A stretch of 6,403 nt of DNA from an uncultured Lachnospiraceae bacterium (GTDB lineage Bacteria; Bacillota; Clostridia; Lachnospirales; Lachnospiraceae): NCBI GenBank assembly GCA_902803745.1, contig CADCRB010000049.1:1-6403 (forward strand), in the 5' to 3' direction. Both the position numbers and the translations under genes were made by a program. Below, one piece after another: positions 3,639-6,403 of this stretch. The notes beneath the pieces are model-generated. The model was not told the DNA's origin and made no database searches. It saw only the letters and a list, made by a program, of their open reading frames with translations. How positions within the stretch are numbered: position 1 is the stretch's first letter; each line of letters starts with the position of its first letter.

Positions 3639-6403
3639 ATGAAGGAGAATATCGATAAAAGAAAACTGATCAAATGGAAGGGAGTCTTCATCACCGGCAT
3701 AGCAATTGTGAGCGTGCTGGCATATCTTATTATTCTGGTGATGCTGCTTCGGACAGAGGCGGTTCAGAAGCAGGACAAGAATAATCTCAGGTTCTTTTCA
3801 TCGACACTGACACATCTGAACAGTAACGAAAGCGAGATATCCTCGCTGATAGAGAACTATCATGCGAACAATACCATGATGCTCAATGATCTGGTAGTGG
3901 GTTATTCAGGTTATAACTACGTAGAGCTGAGATCCCTTCCGATCGATGATCAGAGTAAGATGCTTTTTAACGCCACGCAATACATGGCTGACTGTGTGTG
4001 GCTTCTTATCGTGGAAAGAGACGGGGATGTCGTTGTATCTGATGTTCAGGAGAATATAGGATATAATATCCTGAAAGACATTAAGACCGAAATACCTGAA
4101 AAAGAATACTATGACCTGTGCGACGGAAAGGTCGGGTATCTGACGGTAGACAATCCCTTTAAGGACAGTGAGCAATATCCGGGTGAAATGCTGTATCTGT
4201 ACTGCAAGCCGATCCCCGGCTCCTATGATCAGGACGGACAAAAATTTTTCTTCCTGGCATTTTCTTCATATATCGTGGATAAGATGGAGGATAACATGGA
4301 GGATCTGTCTTTATGGGTGAATGATTCCACTATCGGAAACAACGGCGAAGCATTCATAGTAGATGCCGATACTGATACCGTTCGGTACGGTACGTTTCTC
4401 GGAAATGACAGAACCGGAGCTAAAGCATCGGACATAGGTTTTAAGCCAGATATACTCGTGGACGGATACAAAGGAATGTCGTATATTGACGGCAAAAAAT
4501 GCTATGTTTCGGTTAGGGGATATTCTTCGAAGCTCTATGGGATGAATGAGTATATTGTGTCCGTGGTTCCAAACAGCAATCTGTTTTATATCAACGCCTC
4601 GCTTATCAATTGGAATATTTTCCTTTATATCATATTTCTGACGCTCGTCATTGCCTATTCCCACTACATTCGTTGTGAAACACTTAATAAAGGCGAGGAT
4701 CTTCATAATATAAGAATCTATAAGATAAAAGAGCATGAGGTCTTTGTCAGCAAAGTACTGATGGGGAAGATCATCCCTGTTGTACTCGTGGCAGCAGTTC
4801 TTCTGCTTTGTTTCGGTTTATATTTCCAGACACTCCTGGAGCTTTCAGGTTCCTTCTCGGAAACAGTCGCGACTGAAGAGGATATCATGAGAAGCGTGGA
4901 GCAGAGCGAGGATCTGCAGACTGCGATTAAGGATTATTACGATATGGAGTATTTAAGCCGTGCGGAGCTGATATCCTTCATTGTCTCCATATACGGCGAC
5001 GATTATCTGAATATAGATGTGAATGAAGGAGGGGTCGTTCAGTACGGCAGCGTTGATGAAAGCGGCAACCGTAATGTTGTCAGGGATGATTATAACAACA
5101 CCATATTTGTTCTGAATGATTCCGAGGATCTTCAGAGGCTGAAAGAAGAAAATGATGCTGACAATATCTTTCTTGTTTCCGACAAGGGTGTTGCATTGGC
5201 AACTTCTTCCAAATACAGTAATTTTTCACTGCCGACCGATCAGAATGATCCGTACTACGAGCTTTGGGATATCCTTGACGGCAGGAAGGACACGATCATT
5301 AAGGATGATCCGAAGATTTACGAAAATCTGATCGTACGGTCAGTGGCCTGTCCAATGTATTATTTTACCTGTCTGGATGAAAACCATAATACCAGATATG
5401 TCAGTTATGCGGAGTACATGAAGCAGGGAGCAGGAGGCAATGATGTCATACGTCACAGGGGACTGATCCGGATGGATGTCGTTATAGGAGAGGGGGAGAT
5501 GGAGCTTGACAGCGCCAAACCGGAATATGTACTCTCCAACACGCGCATATCCAACGACGGGTTCCTGACTGGCTATGTATATGACGAAGAGGAAGATGAC
5601 TACAAGGTCTTTTATTCCCAGAAGGCGTACCTTATCGATGAATATGCAAAGGATCTGAATATATCGGACAAGGCATTCAGCGGAAACTATAACGGTTTCC
5701 AGTCCTTTGACAATGACTTATATCTAAACAGCTTCAGACAGGGAGGCGATTATTATATCTCGACGTCCTTACCCGTGGATGCGCTTTGTGTGGGGAGCTT
5801 TAAATCAGCCAGAAATCATGCCGTATACGCCCTTATAATCATGCTTTTGATCGCCGCGTGCATGATATGTGTGTCGGATACCGGTGAAGAAAAGCTTTAT
5901 TATCAGGAATCAGATCCTTTTGAAGTGTTCTTCCATTGGAGAGAGCACGGAAAATGGAAACAGAGTACTTCCTCGCAGAAGTTTGAGCATATATTCAAAA
6001 ACTGCTTTATCATCCTCGGAATAGTTTTTCTTATATCCGTCTTATGTGAATGGAAGACCGCGGGCAGTAATTCGGCGATCCTGTATATCTTAAGCGGAGA
6101 ATGGGACAGAAGGGTACATATTTTTTCCATTTCTGCCTGCGTTGTAATAATCCTGGCCGCGATCATCATTACAAAGATCATTGAATATGTCCTGTGTCTT
6201 CTTGCGGAAGCTTTCGGCAAGAGGATCGTCACCATGATAAGAATGATAATATCGCTTGTCAGGATCGTGGCTGTAGCTATAGTTAGCCTGTATTGCCTGT
6301 ATCTTATAGGGATAGACGGAACAAGTCTTCTGGCCTCTGCAGGCATAATGTCGGTGGTCGTAGGTCTCGGAGCCCAAAGCCTTGTCGGTGACCTTCTGGC
6401 AGG
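3639..6403 (+). CDS. MscS-family mechanosensitive channel with two large extracellular Cache-like sensor domains, 3' end missing
   Basis: The frame is open for 921 codons to the window edge. MKENIDKRKLIKWKG is a basic cytoplasmic start. TM1 is at about 15-37. A first outside domain (38-323) has dCache-like marks: VWLLIVERDGDVVVSD (120-135), IGNNGEAFIVDAD (232-244) and YIVSVVPNSNLF (305-316). TM2 (324-345), a basic cytosolic loop and TM3 (377-397) follow. A second outside domain (398-726) has similar marks: NIFLVSDKGVALATS (509-523) and YYISTSLPVDAL (705-716). TM4 is at 729-746 and TM5 at 789-804. The MscS core has TM6 (829-850), TM7 (866-888) and the pore helix from 895. The pore helix aligns without gaps to E. 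coli MscS TM3: G902=G101, V906=L105, G909=G108, L910=L109, Q913=Q112, S914=G113, D918=N117. The eight-helix count leaves the core in the usual MscS orientation. The beta and lower cytoplasmic domains lie beyond the window. The channel family is secure; the Cache assignment is by pattern only; the ligand is unknown. Confidence 0.9.
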   Translation, partial: MKENIDKRKLIKWKGVFITGIAIVSVLAYLIILVMLLRTEAVQKQDKNNLRFFSSTLTHLNSNESEISSLIENYHANNTMMLNDLVVGYSGYNYVELRSLPIDDQSKMLFNATQYMADCVWLLIVERDGDVVVSDVQENIGYNILKDIKTEIPEKEYYDLCDGKVGYLTVDNPFKDSEQYPGEMLYLYCKPIPGSYDQDGQKFFFLAFSSYIVDKMEDNMEDLSLWVNDSTIGNNGEAFIVDADTDTVRYGTFLGNDRTGAKASDIGFKPDILVDGYKGMSYIDGKKCYVSVRGYSSKLYGMNEYIVSVVPNSNLFYINASLINWNIFLYIIFLTLVIAYSHYIRCETLNKGEDLHNIRIYKIKEHEVFVSKVLMGKIIPVVLVAAVLLLCFGLYFQTLLELSGSFSETVATEEDIMRSVEQSEDLQTAIKDYYDMEYLSRAELISFIVSIYGDDYLNIDVNEGGVVQYGSVDESGNRNVVRDDYNNTIFVLNDSEDLQRLKEENDADNIFLVSDKGVALATSSKYSNFSLPTDQNDPYYELWDILDGRKDTIIKDDPKIYENLIVRSVACPMYYFTCLDENHNTRYVSYAEYMKQGAGGNDVIRHRGLIRMDVVIGEGEMELDSAKPEYVLSNTRISNDGFLTGYVYDEEEDDYKVFYSQKAYLIDEYAKDLNISDKAFSGNYNGFQSFDNDLYLNSFRQGGDYYISTSLPVDALCVGSFKSARNHAVYALIIMLLIAACMICVSDTGEEKLYYQESDPFEVFFHWREHGKWKQSTSSQKFEHIFKNCFIILGIVFLISVLCEWKTAGSNSAILYILSGEWDRRVHIFSISACVVIILAAIIITKIIEYVLCLLAEAFGKRIVTMIRMIISLVRIVAVAIVSLYCLYLIGIDGTSLLASAGIMSVVVGLGAQSLVGDLLA

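Noticed and set aside
3906..4736. Several minus-strand open frames of 88-141 codons within the channel gene
   Set aside because: The plus strand carries a continuous frame with clear membrane helices and Cache-like patterns over the same span.
5903..6377. Minus-strand frames of 95 and 147 codons at the window end
   Set aside because: They overlap the MscS core, which aligns residue by residue with known channels on the plus strand.

Overview
The window looks like a stretch of chromosome from an anaerobic Gram-positive Firmicute, most likely class Clostridia and plausibly a Lachnospiraceae (Butyrivibrio-like) organism. This is an inference from moderate base composition, frequent AGG/AGA/ATA codons, strong AAGGAGGA-type ribosome binding sites, very acidic surface proteins and a lipobox-type lipoprotein. 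Nothing in the window fixes the genus, and I saw no phage, transposon, CRISPR, tRNA or rRNA signal.

Layout: all genes are on the + strand. (1) Positions 1-1743 hold the 3' part of an M13-family (neprilysin/PepO-type) zinc metallopeptidase. Its beginning lies upstream of the window. (2) After 19 nt and a strong ribosome binding site, 1763-3478 encodes a 571-residue lipoprotein. It carries a DUF4163/DUF3298 module like those of RsiV and PdaC, followed by an unrecognised beta-rich C-terminal half. (3) A 160-nt gap (3479-3638) has no convincing gene. It contains a long imperfect stem-loop and a competing hairpin, and a startless open frame that may be a gene remnant. (4) From 3639 to the window end runs one uninterrupted frame of 921 codons, cut off at the 3' side. 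It encodes a very large membrane protein with two successive [TM - large extracellular domain - TM] units, followed by an MscS-type mechanosensitive channel core. The window ends inside the pore helix.

How they may work together: all three products should act at or outside the cytoplasmic membrane. They are a peptidase, a surface lipoprotein related to lysozyme-binding and cell-wall-modifying proteins, and an ion channel with two Cache-like sensor domains. The most interesting object is this channel. Its architecture suggests that an extracellular ligand, as well as membrane tension, may control a MscS pore. The peptidase and lipoprotein look like one operon. Whether the channel belongs to the same transcript is open, because of the 160-nt structured gap.
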